Source: an uncultured bacterium
GTDB taxonomy: Bacteria; Patescibacteriota; Minisyncoccia; UBA9983
Reading direction: 5' to 3'
NCBI GenBank assembly: GCA_913009575.1
Contig: CAJVWH010000006.1
Coordinates: 1 to 33,592, forward strand
DNA: 33,592 bases
A program made the translations under genes and the position numbers. The first letter of the stretch is position 1. Each line of letters begins with the position of its first letter. Of this stretch, positions 1-7,034 are shown piece by piece. Under the pieces are notes generated by a model. That model ran no database searches, was not told where the DNA came from, and saw only the letters and a program-made list of their open reading frames with translations.

Positions 1-8
1 ATCAGGGA

Positions 9-1013
9 TTGGTTAAAAGAGTAACAGCACATCCGCCTCTTAGAGTGGTTTTCGTTGAGCTAACTAAAAAATGCAATCTGCGGTGCGAGCACTGCTATGT
101 TCCAGATTGCAGTGTCCTTGAGGCAAAAGCGAACACTAGTTCAATAACCTTTGGTGATATCCGCGATTTAATTTCGCAAGTCGATGAATTAGGGGTAATG
201 GAACTCCAACTCACGGGAGGAGAACCGTTCATGCTACCCTACATTCTTGATATTATTAAAGAAGCTCAGAGTAGATTAATTCCTTGTTCGGTTTTTACCA
301 ACGGAACATTGATGACCGAAAAAGTTTTCAGATACATATCTGAAAACAATTATGGCTTGATTTTTTACATCAGCCTAGATGGTTATCAAGAAACTCATGA
401 TGCTTTTCGCAAACACCGAGGAGCGTTCCAAAAGACCGTTGCGACAATCAAGCGACTGTTGCAAATAGGTTGCGACGTTAGAATCAATACTTCGGTCGGG
501 AGGCACAATATTACGGAAATGCACCAATTCATCGAATTCGTAAAAAATGAATTCGGTGCTTTGCACAGACTGGTTAGCGTAGAACCGATTGGCCGAGCCA
601 ACGCTGAAATGATCGTTTCCGCGGAGGAGTTTGCGAATCTACTTCAAGAAAGTGGTAACACCTTTGAGTTTCTTGACAGCCATGATTCAATAGCGGATTG
701 GACAACTCCTGCTTGTGGCATTGGTTCGTCAATGCTATTCATTGATGCGTACGGTAATGTATCGCTTTGTCCGACTTTGACACAGCGAGAAAATCCAGAG
801 TTCTTGGCTGGAAACGTAGCTCATTCTTCTTTGAAAGACATCTGGGAGAACTCCCTGGCTTTAAAAAAAATCAGAGGGTTCCAGTGCAGAGAAGTGGAGC
901 AATGTCGTTTTCGCGAACTCTGCAAGGGAGGTTGCAGAAGTCGAGCTTATCTTGCTACCGGTGATGTAAATTCACCTGATCTCGCAATGTGCTTACTATA
1001 CAATGAGAGATAA
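9..1013 (+). CDS. Radical SAM/SPASM domain protein
   Basis: This is a radical S-adenosylmethionine enzyme with a C-terminal SPASM-type region. The cluster motif CX3CX2C is at residues 22-29 (CNLRCEHC), followed by LTGGEPF, which matches the SAM-binding GGE motif. The last third has seven further cysteines, including CRFRELCKGGC, as expected for auxiliary Fe-S clusters. The spacing of the first pair there is CX5C rather than the usual CX2C. Family members mature ribosomally made peptides, modify enzymes or make cofactors; the substrate here is unknown. The TTG start at 9 is uncertain because the frame stays open to the window edge, so the gene may begin upstream. A good terminator follows directly. 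Confidence 0.9.
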   Translation: MVKRVTAHPPLRVVFVELTKKCNLRCEHCYVPDCSVLEAKANTSSITFGDIRDLISQVDELGVMELQLTGGEPFMLPYILDIIKEAQSRLIPCSVFTNGTLMTEKVFRYISENNYGLIFYISLDGYQETHDAFRKHRGAFQKTVATIKRLLQIGCDVRINTSVGRHNITEMHQFIEFVKNEFGALHRLVSVEPIGRANAEMIVSAEEFANLLQESGNTFEFLDSHDSIADWTTPACGIGSSMLFIDAYGNVSLCPTLTQRENPEFLAGNVAHSSLKDIWENSLALKKIRGFQCREVEQCRFRELCKGGCRSRAYLATGDVNSPDLAMCLLYNER

Positions 1014-1017
1014 ACTT

Positions 1018-1051
1018 AAGCCCAATTATTCTTGATTGGGCTTTATTTTTT
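1018..1051 (+). terminator. Rho-independent terminator after the radical SAM gene
   Basis: A 9-bp stem, AAGCCCAAT paired with ATTGGGCTT (1018-1026 and 1035-1043), has an 8-base loop and is followed by a T-rich run. It begins four bases after the stop codon and separates this gene from the next. Confidence 0.85.
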
Positions 1052-1064
1052 GGCTTTAAAATGA

Positions 1065-1070
1065 TAAAAT
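1065..1070 (+). promoter_or_regulatory. -10 element of a probable leaderless promoter
   Basis: TAAAAT lies exactly six bases before the ATG at 1077, within ATGATAAAAT. The same ATGATA..T module with six-base spacing recurs before 15495 and 19050. Transcription would start at or next to the ATG. Confidence 0.5.
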
Positions 1071-1076
1071 TTATTT

Positions 1077-1835
1077 ATGAATATACCAAAAGTAAAATTT
1101 ACCAATATTTCATTATCCAAAGAAGTTGATTGGATACACGGTTTTTTATTTCAAAATGAGTGGGGTTGGGGTAAATATATAATCAAAAAACATCCTAAAA
1201 TTAAAAAAGTTTTTTCTTTTAAAGATGAGAGAGAGCGAGTTAAGTTTTTAAGAAATTATATAATTCAGTTTAAAAAGGATAATCAAAAATTAATAGAAAA
1301 AAATAAAATAAAATATCAAACAGAATGGCAGAAAATAGAAAAAGATTTTTTGATTACGCTTTCGGAAATTATACAAATCAATTGGCCTAAAAACAGGAAA
1401 ACAATTAAAGCAATGATTTCAATTAATCCAATCTGTCCTCGTTTTTTAAACGATTGGAGTTTTTCCATTTTCTATAACTATAAAAAAATGTCTCACGCTA
1501 TGGAAGTGATTATGCATGAATCTTGTCATTTTTTGTATTTTGAAAAATGGAAAAAACTATATCCAAAAGTGGATAACAAAAAATTTGAATCACCTTATAT
1601 AGAATGGCATTTAAGCGAAATAATTGCTCCGATTATTTTAAACGATCAAAGAATAAAAAAAATATTGAAGCAAAAAGCTGTTTTTTATAAAGAGCATGAA
1701 AAAATAAAAATAAACAACAAAACAGCTCCAGAATATTTTACTGAGCTCTATAATAAAAGTAAAAATTTTGAACAATTTTTGGATAAAAGCTACAAAGCCA
1801 TTAAAAAAAATAAAAATCTATTTAATTGCAAATAA
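1077..1835 (+). CDS. Putative HExxH zinc-peptidase-like protein
   Basis: I do not recognise a named family. The 252-residue protein is very rich in Lys, Ile and Asn. Residues 147-151 read HESCH, an HExxH zinc-binding signature, inside a hydrophobic helix (AMEVIMHESCHFLYF). Some 25 residues later EWHLSE (176-181) could supply the third ligand, the order seen in gluzincins. No signal peptide is visible, so it is probably cytoplasmic. The gene is more AT-rich than its neighbours. It follows the radical SAM gene but has its own -10 element and is separated by a terminator, so co-function is only a guess. A catalytic role is inferred from the motif alone. Confidence 0.6.
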   Translation: MNIPKVKFTNISLSKEVDWIHGFLFQNEWGWGKYIIKKHPKIKKVFSFKDERERVKFLRNYIIQFKKDNQKLIEKNKIKYQTEWQKIEKDFLITLSEIIQINWPKNRKTIKAMISINPICPRFLNDWSFSIFYNYKKMSHAMEVIMHESCHFLYFEKWKKLYPKVDNKKFESPYIEWHLSEIIAPIILNDQRIKKILKQKAVFYKEHEKIKINNKTAPEYFTELYNKSKNFEQFLDKSYKAIKKNKNLFNCK

Positions 1836-1913
1836 GGAGTTTTGAATTTTGGGCATTCACCCCTTTAATTCCCCTCTGCCCAAATTACTTCGCAACTTCT
1901 CATACACGCAAAC

Positions 1914-2026
1914 GTTAGGCGAAATAAATTTTAGCTCAACAAAAATATTTTTTGCTTTTATATTTATATCAACCAATAAAAAGGCGATGTAATCGTAGCG
2001 TTTAGCTAAAATTTACATCGCCTAAC
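1914..2026. repeat. 113-bp element with 27-bp imperfect terminal inverted repeats
   Basis: The arms at 1914-1940 and 2000-2026 match at 24 of 27 positions and begin GTTAGGCGA. A third copy of the core, GGCGATGTAA at 1983-1992, can instead pair perfectly with TTACATCGCC at 2013-2022, so two mutually exclusive folds exist. The GTTAGGC/GCCTAAC ends resemble integron attC boxes, but their order is inverted relative to a normal attC site and no integrase is present. It could be a miniature mobile element or a structured RNA. Confidence 0.65.
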
Positions 2027-2048
2027 AGCATGTATCTGGCTCTCATTA

Positions 2049-2067
2049 TGCAAGGCTGAGCCTTGCA
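2049..2067. repeat. Palindrome, copy 1 of a repeated element
   Basis: TGCAAGGCT-G-AGCCTTGCA is a perfect 19-base palindrome with 9-base arms. A closely related palindrome with the same flank (CACATT) lies at 3371-3397, between rubrerythrin and priA. Confidence 0.7.
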
Positions 2068-2081
2068 CATTTGCTTGCACA

Positions 2082-2179
2082 CGGTATATCTGGTTCTCCT
2101 CTCGGCTCGGGGCTCACGCAAATTTCGCAAAAAATCTATTGATTTTTAAGGAATTTTTTGCGAAACTTTGGATATACCG
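2082..2179. repeat. Large branched hairpin
   Basis: CGGTATATC (2082-2090) pairs with GATATACCG (2171-2179). Directly inside on the right, TTTCGCAAAAAAT (2123-2135) pairs perfectly with ATTTTTTGCGAAA (2153-2165), extended by four pairs past a one-base bulge. The left side carries 28 unpaired bases rich in G and C that could form a third branch. The overall fold suggests a structured RNA or a palindromic element. Confidence 0.6.
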
Positions 2180-2270
2180 ATACATTGTGTGAAATTCAGA
2201 CGGCTTGCTAAAATTATTAAACTGGAATCAGTAAAGATTTATTTAATAATTGAAGCCCTTGATCATTGAT

Positions 2271-2663
2271 ATGATTAAAAAAATTAGCAAATCTATATAC
2301 TGGATTCCAAGAATATTGGCGATATTATTGATTCTTTTCTTGATGATATTTTCATTAGACGTTTTTGAACTTGGACTGACTGGCTGGCAGGTGGTCGCCG
2401 CTTTCTTCATACATAACCTTCCTTCTTTGATTTTGGCGATTGTTCTGTGGATATCATGGAAGTATGAAATTGTCGGAGGAGTTGTTTTTATTATTGCAGG
2501 TGTCGCTCACATGATATTTTTACTTGTAAGGGCGGATGTTGAACCTTGGTATATATCTTTTCTTATTTCGCTGATAATTGATGTGCCGGCATATCTTATA
2601 GGGGTTTTGTTTCTCATTGGTTGGTTCAAGAAGAAAGAACAATGGAAGCCAACCGAATTCTGA
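2271..2663 (+). CDS. Small four-helix integral membrane protein
   Basis: The product is 130 residues from the ATG at 2271 and is almost all membrane. Four hydrophobic helices are visible: WIPRILAILLILFLMIF, the segment around FFIHNLPSLILAIVLWI, GGVVFIIAGVAHMIFLLV, and ISLIIDVPAYLIGVLFLIGW, ending in a short basic tail (KKKEQW). It resembles uncharacterised four-helix proteins seen in many bacteria and archaea; I cannot name a function. A TTG seven codons upstream (2250) is an alternative start; the ATG is preferred because no ribosome site favours the TTG. It stands alone after the repeat-rich stretch. Confidence 0.7.
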   Translation: MIKKISKSIYWIPRILAILLILFLMIFSLDVFELGLTGWQVVAAFFIHNLPSLILAIVLWISWKYEIVGGVVFIIAGVAHMIFLLVRADVEPWYISFLISLIIDVPAYLIGVLFLIGWFKKKEQWKPTEF

Positions 2664-2776
2664 AATTCCCCTTTTCTTGAAATATTTTTTCTATTTGTCA
2701 GTTTGTAAATTAAATACAATATAGTAAAATATTATCAAAGGTCAATCAACAATTAATTCAATAATTTCAAATTATT

Positions 2777-3352
2777 ATGGAAAATTTAAAGGGGACAAAA
2801 ACGGAGCAAAATTTATTGAAATCGTTCGCCGGCGAATCGCAGGCGAGAATGAGATACGATTATTTCGCGAAGCAGGCGAAAAAGGAGGGTTTGGAGCAAA
2901 TGTCCGCCGTTTTCGCGGAAACCGCGTTGAACGAAAAGGAGCACGCCAAGAGGTTTTTTAAGTTTTTGGAGGGGGGAGCGGTTGAGATTACAGCGATTTA
3001 CCCCGCCGGAAAAATCGGGAACACTCTGGAAAATTTGAAAGCGGCGGCGGAAGGGGAGAAAATGGAATGGGGCGAATTGTATCCGCGATTCGCTGATGCC
3101 GCGGAAGAAGAAGGTTTTACGGAAATCGCGGAGGCGTTCAAAAATATCGCTTCCGTTGAAAGAGGGCACGAGGAAAGGTACCGGAAGCTGTACGAGAATA
3201 TTGAGGAAGGAAAAGTTTTCAAGAGAGGGGAGACCGTGATTTGGAAATGCAGGAATTGCGGTTATATTCACGAGGGGCCGGAGGCGCCTGAGAAGTGCCC
3301 CGCCTGCCTGCACCCGCAATCCTACTTTGAACTCAAGGCGGAAAACTATTAG
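2777..3352 (+). CDS. rbr: Rubrerythrin
   Basis: Rubrerythrin is a cytoplasmic peroxide-reducing diiron protein of anaerobes. The ferritin-like domain fills roughly residues 5-145, with the repeated Glu/ExxH iron ligands visible in GESQAR, NEKEHAKR and SVERGHEERY. The C-terminal rubredoxin-like domain has the two iron-binding pairs CRNCGY and CPACLH. Length (191 aa) and domain order are normal. The gene is richer in G and C than its two upstream neighbours. It probably protects an anaerobic or microaerophilic cell from oxygen. It converges on priA, with a palindrome in the 51-base gap. Confidence 0.95.
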   Translation: MENLKGTKTEQNLLKSFAGESQARMRYDYFAKQAKKEGLEQMSAVFAETALNEKEHAKRFFKFLEGGAVEITAIYPAGKIGNTLENLKAAAEGEKMEWGELYPRFADAAEEEGFTEIAEAFKNIASVERGHEERYRKLYENIEEGKVFKRGETVIWKCRNCGYIHEGPEAPEKCPACLHPQSYFELKAENY

Positions 3353-3370
3353 TAAGCATAATGTACAAGT

Positions 3371-3397
3371 AATGTGCAAGGCTCAGCCGTGCACATT
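3371..3397. repeat. Palindrome, copy 2 of a repeated element
   Basis: AATGTGCAAGGCT-C-AGCCGTGCACATT is a 27-base palindrome with one mismatch in 13 pairs. It shares the core TGCAAGGCT.AGCC.TGCACATT with 2049-2071. Lying between convergent genes it may also act as a bidirectional terminator, although no T run follows. Confidence 0.7.
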
Positions 3398-3403
3398 AAG
3401 TGC

Positions 3404-5302
3404 TTATAGCAAGCTTTCCGGGTCCACGTTTATTTTCCACGCCGGCGGCAACGAGGAGAGAATTTGATGAAGCTCCCGCTCTTCGCTCGGCCACTTTTGT
3501 GGCTCTATTTTGAGTAAAATGTGCCACGAATAAATATTTTTTATTTTTGGTGTGAAAGCGGGATATGATAAAGGGTGCCATTTCTCCAGTTTTTCCTCAA
3601 GCGCCTGAATTTCTTTTTTCAGCGCTATTTTATTTTTGTTTTCTTTTGTTATTTTAATCAAGGTTTTAAACGGAGGATATTGGAATTGTTTTCTTGTTTC
3701 CAATTCCTTTTTATAAAAACCGGAAATATTCCCCCTTATTGCGTCATCAAAAAGCGGTTGGTCCGCCATTCTGGTTTGTATTATAAACGTTTTTTTTGCG
3801 AGTGTCTTCAATCTTAGAAGAAGATTAAAAATTTTTTCGTTTATTCGGAAATCCGGGAGGGCAAAAAGAGAGTCAACGGAAACCGCCGCCACTCTGTCCA
3901 CCGGAAAATTAATATGGGAAAAAATCATTTCGGTTCCAATCAGAACACTTCCCGGGCTGTAAAGAAATTTTTCGGCAATTTCATCACCTTGTTTTTTGGT
4001 TTTGACCGCGTCGCTGTCCATCTTGAATAATTTAACCTCCGGAAAAAATTTTGAAATTTCTTCTGCTATTTTTTGCGTTCCGATTCCCAGAGTTTGCAAA
4101 CGCCAGCTTCGGCAATACGGGCAGCGTTCGGAGGCAGTCGTCTTTTTCAGGCATTTATGGCAGATAAATTCCACTTCCTTTGTTTTGCCGTTTTTTTTGT
4201 GCAATACCAATGGCGTGTCGCATTTTTCGCATAAGATGGTTCGGAAACAATCGTTGCAGATCGTGGTAGGGCTGTGTCCGCGCCGGCCCGCAAAAAGAAT
4301 AACATTTTCATTTTTCACGCGTGCCATTTCAATCATCTTTCTGATATCTTGCCCAAGGACTGAAAAGATTTTTGTTTTCTGCCATTCAACGGAATCTTTT
4401 TTGCTCATATTGGAGATAGTTTGTTCCGCCTCTGAGAGCGTTCTTGAAACCGGGCCTTGCCCCATTCTGAAGTATGTTTCACTCCTCATTATATTATCTC
4501 CGAAAATCAGTCGCAACCCGGTTTTTGAAGACAATATTTCCGCAGACTTCCTTGCGTCTATATACGGCCGGATTTGCGATTTGTAGAGAGACGAACTTTC
4601 ACGTTCAACGATTAAGGTTCCTACATTCTTTCTGGGAAGAGAGAGAAAAGATTTTGTAGCGATTATCAAAATCGGATGTCTTTCATTAAGCACCCGTGTC
4701 CATACCTCTCTGATTTTTTTCTTTGGCATTTTGGCGTAAAGGACCATAGTATATTCCTCAATTCCCTTTTTTAGTTCTGAAGAAAATTCTTCTATTTCTG
4801 CCGCCGAAGGGAGACAGAAAAAAACCGATTGTTTTTTGGCAAACTCTTCTCTGATGACACTTTTGTAATATTGAAGGCGTTCTTTTTTTTGGGCTTGAAA
4901 AAGAATTGTCTCATTTTTGGTCCAGGCAAGGTTGGGGCCATTCCGAATTTTGTGCTGAACTATGGGTGGATTTTCCAAAATTACTTGAGGAGTGAAATTT
5001 TTAATAACCGGACCGACGGGAGAAACAAAATAATCAGCTATTTCTCCGCAAGCTTCAATGAATTCGGAACTAACGAAAGAGTCCGACTTGACGGACTTAA
5101 TCGCCTTGAGAACAAACTTGGATTTTTTCACGGATGTTTTTATTTCTTTTGTTTCTTGAACAGACACCACCAATGCCGGCACTATTTTTTTTCGGATAGG
5201 TACGGTTATCAAGGCGCCGGCTTTGATTTTTTTTGAGCTGAAATATGAAAGGCTTTCTTTGAAAATATCTTTCGCGATTGGTATAACTGTGAGAATTTTC
5301 AT
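3404..5302 (-). CDS. priA: Degenerate primosomal protein N' (PriA-like, no ATPase motifs)
   Basis: PriA restarts stalled replication forks. The 632-residue product keeps the PriA layout: an N-terminal DNA-binding region, paired zinc ribbons (CNDC, CEKC, CHKC, CPYC at about residues 355-400) followed by GIGTQKIAEEI, and the characteristic end (WKINVDPESLL). The helicase motifs are gone. No GxTGSGKT Walker A is present; the DEEH box region reads VERESSSLYK; the SAT motif region reads FGDNIMRSE; and QVAGRAGR is absent. It therefore probably acts as a structural fork-recognition or primosome-loading factor, as proposed for actinobacterial PriA. The start overlaps the stop of the upstream PEGA gene (ATGA), implying translational coupling. 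Confidence 0.88.
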   Translation of the reverse strand: MKILTVIPIAKDIFKESLSYFSSKKIKAGALITVPIRKKIVPALVVSVQETKEIKTSVKKSKFVLKAIKSVKSDSFVSSEFIEACGEIADYFVSPVGPVIKNFTPQVILENPPIVQHKIRNGPNLAWTKNETILFQAQKKERLQYYKSVIREEFAKKQSVFFCLPSAAEIEEFSSELKKGIEEYTMVLYAKMPKKKIREVWTRVLNERHPILIIATKSFLSLPRKNVGTLIVERESSSLYKSQIRPYIDARKSAEILSSKTGLRLIFGDNIMRSETYFRMGQGPVSRTLSEAEQTISNMSKKDSVEWQKTKIFSVLGQDIRKMIEMARVKNENVILFAGRRGHSPTTICNDCFRTILCEKCDTPLVLHKKNGKTKEVEFICHKCLKKTTASERCPYCRSWRLQTLGIGTQKIAEEISKFFPEVKLFKMDSDAVKTKKQGDEIAEKFLYSPGSVLIGTEMIFSHINFPVDRVAAVSVDSLFALPDFRINEKIFNLLLRLKTLAKKTFIIQTRMADQPLFDDAIRGNISGFYKKELETRKQFQYPPFKTLIKITKENKNKIALKKEIQALEEKLEKWHPLSYPAFTPKIKNIYSWHILLKIEPQKWPSEERELHQILSSLPPAWKINVDPESLL

Positions 5303-6114
5303 AATTTGATTTTTATTAGAGCCCCTTCTTCAAGTATATAAACCGCCGATTCTTTTTTATAAGTTGTAAAAAACGGTTTTTTTCCTTTATAAATCGGCTG
5401 CATATTTTTTCCGCCCCTTTCATCAATTTCAACGGCAAAAATTCCGTTTTGAACTGCCACAATAATCACATCATTTCTTCCCGGGTAAAATTCGGCGTTT
5501 CTTATTGAAAATTGGGAATTTAACACAAGAATCTTATTTTCGTTCATATAATAAGGACGTGAGTTTTTACCTCTCAGCCATTCCACCCAGACTTTGTTTT
5601 TTTTGGGATTCCACCATAATTTTTCCCGTTCGTGATTACTAAATCTTTCCAATATTTCCGTTGTTGTTCCCGTTTGCATATTTTTAAGCAAACCAAGAAT
5701 TTTTTCGTATTTTGAAGACTCCAACGGGGAAAAATTTTCTTTCAACAAAACTTTTCCTTCGGGATTTTTAGGCAGGATAAGCGCCCGAGCTTCTGTCACA
5801 AACTGTTCTTTTACTTTTAATTCTTTCGCCCATGGCCAATATCCTTGTTTTCCGACCAATATGGAATATGTTCCCGGTTTAAGGTTCTCTAAAAACAGCC
5901 CATCTTGCAGTATATTGGTTTCTTTTTCCAATTTGTTATCCACGAAAATCTGTGAACCGGAAACCGGCGATGAAATATAAATTCCTCCTGTTTTGACCAG
6001 TTGTAATTTGGAGTTGAGATGATATCCCAAACTATAAAGAAGAATTACCGGCAGTGCAGCCAAAAAAAACAAGGTGCATAGTATTAGAATTATCCTCCGT
6101 TTTTTAAGTGTCAT
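5299..6114 (-). CDS. PEGA-domain membrane-anchored protein
   Basis: This protein of 271 residues has an N-terminal membrane anchor (IILILCTLFFLAALPVILLY) after a basic start, so the rest probably faces outward. Residues about 43-110 match a PEGA domain: GGIYISSPVSGSQIFVDN, then LKPGTYSILVGKQGYWPW. PEGA domains are beta-rich modules of surface proteins. The remainder has short beta-strand-like segments (VLNSQFSIRNAEFYPG, DVIIVAVQNGIFAVEI) that could be part of a propeller, but no enzyme motif is visible. Its stop codon overlaps the start of priA. A TATATA box lies six bases before the ATG. Confidence 0.75.
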   Translation of the reverse strand: MTLKKRRIILILCTLFFLAALPVILLYSLGYHLNSKLQLVKTGGIYISSPVSGSQIFVDNKLEKETNILQDGLFLENLKPGTYSILVGKQGYWPWAKELKVKEQFVTEARALILPKNPEGKVLLKENFSPLESSKYEKILGLLKNMQTGTTTEILERFSNHEREKLWWNPKKNKVWVEWLRGKNSRPYYMNENKILVLNSQFSIRNAEFYPGRNDVIIVAVQNGIFAVEIDERGGKNMQPIYKGKKPFFTTYKKESAVYILEEGALIKIKL

Positions 6115-6120
6115 TACCCT

Positions 6121-6126
6121 TATATA
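6121..6126 (-). promoter_or_regulatory. -10 element of a probable leaderless promoter for the PEGA-priA pair
   Basis: On the minus strand TATATA is followed by six bases (AGGGTA) and the ATG at 6114. The spacing equals that before 1077, 15495 and 19050. Confidence 0.5.
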
Positions 6127-6193
6127 CTCGCAGAAAACTAAAAAAAAGCAAACATTTTATTTTGAAAGAATTATGGAAAAATGAAACAAGAAA

Positions 6194-6221
6194 AAAGGCG
6201 CTGATTATTATCGGCGCCTTT
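6194..6221 (-). terminator. Rho-independent terminator after the lipoprotein gene
   Basis: A 12-pair stem (6194-6205 with 6210-6221, one G-T pair) has a four-base loop and, on the minus strand, ends in a run of T. It follows the lipoprotein stop codon by about ten bases. Confidence 0.85.
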
Positions 6222-6231
6222 ATCGCGTTTA

Positions 6232-6858
6232 TTAATATCCGCCATATGCCAGTCCGTAAGCGTAATGCCCCAGTTCAAACTCTATAACGGGACACAGTAT
6301 ATCTCCTATACCCGCGTAGAATGTATAATCATAAGGGCTTTCTTCCCCTGTGATTTGTTCCATCTGTTCAACTGTCAGCCAAGTGTGGGGAGGAGAAAAG
6401 AAATCAGCAGGCGGTCCATATCCGCGCCACCTTCCATAGATAGAGGCGAAGATTGTGTTCTCGTTTTCGCTGAAAACTCCGGCGCAAAGGCCTGATGCTG
6501 ACAGTTCTCTTGAACAGGAAAATGCGAATGCGTCAAATAAAATAAATCTTACATTTACCCTAATCTTGCCGCAATCAAAATCTTCGTGGTTGTTGCAAAA
6601 TTCTTTTGTCCTGGTGTCTACCGAGGACAAAAGTTTGTCCGTTATTTCATCCGGGTTTGTGATGACTCTATCTGGCAGGTATAAATCATGAGTATATAGG
6701 CTGTCGGGAATAAGCACATGAAGCCCGTTAGGACTTTGATACCATTCTCCTTTTGGCTGAGAAATTCCTGTATCATCTCTCCCACAGCCCATTAAAAGAA
6801 AAGGGAATAATATAAGCAGAAACAGTAGCAGTACGCTGCAACTTTTAATGTTTTTCAT
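6232..6858 (-). CDS. Predicted lipoprotein of unknown function
   Basis: The N-terminus is a lipoprotein signal: a basic start, a long leucine-rich core and the lipobox LLMGC, giving a lipid-anchored Cys near residue 25. The mature part (about 180 residues) has six further cysteines, suggesting disulphides outside the membrane, and many aromatic residues. It ends FELGHYAYGLAYGGY. I do not recognise the family. The ATG at 6858 is chosen because GGAGG (6866-6870) lies seven bases upstream; a GTG one codon earlier is possible. The gene has its own -35/-10 promoter and terminator, so it is a single-gene unit. Confidence 0.75.
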   Translation of the reverse strand: MKNIKSCSVLLLFLLILFPFLLMGCGRDDTGISQPKGEWYQSPNGLHVLIPDSLYTHDLYLPDRVITNPDEITDKLLSSVDTRTKEFCNNHEDFDCGKIRVNVRFILFDAFAFSCSRELSASGLCAGVFSENENTIFASIYGRWRGYGPPADFFSPPHTWLTVEQMEQITGEESPYDYTFYAGIGDILCPVIEFELGHYAYGLAYGGY

Positions 6859-6916
6859 CACATATCCTCCTTTTTTGTTTTTTATTTTAAAACAAACTAT
6901 CTTTAAATCTGATCAT

Positions 6917-6944
6917 ATATTAGCATTTTTTAAAAAAAAGTCAA
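6917..6944 (-). promoter_or_regulatory. Sigma-70-type promoter of the lipoprotein gene
   Basis: Minus strand: TTGACT (6944-6939), a 16-base spacer and TAATAT (6922-6917). The implied leader is about 50 bases and contains the GGAGG ribosome site. Confidence 0.6.
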
Positions 6945-7034
6945 ATCATAAAAAAATGAGCCAAGAAATTGGCGCCTTTTTCCGAAGTAGTGCGTTAAGT
7001 TGTGAAATTTGGAAAAGTTTGAGAGAATGTGAAC

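Larger units (their letters stand above)
1836..2270. other. Gene-free stretch packed with inverted repeats
   Basis: No convincing ORF was found in either strand. From left to right it holds a loose hairpin (TTTGGGCA at 1848-1855 with TGCCCAAA at 1877-1884), a 113-base element bounded by 27-base inverted repeats, a 19-base palindrome, and a large branched hairpin ending at 2179. The tail to 2270 is plain AT-rich upstream sequence for the next gene. The individual structures are listed separately. Confidence 0.7.

Noticed and set aside
1914-2026. Integron attC site suggested by GTTAGGC and GCCTAAC
   Set aside because: In an attC site GCCTAAC-type comes first and GTTAGGC-type last; here the order is reversed. 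No integrase or matching second site was found.
2813-3379. 188-aa open frame on the minus strand across rubrerythrin
   Set aside because: It is a shadow of a GC-richer gene; it has no ribosome site, and rubrerythrin on the plus strand is unmistakable.
6958-6985. Weak hairpin with T run before murA (GCCAAGAAATTGGC)
   Set aside because: The five-base stem is too short, and no gene upstream on the plus strand needs a terminator.
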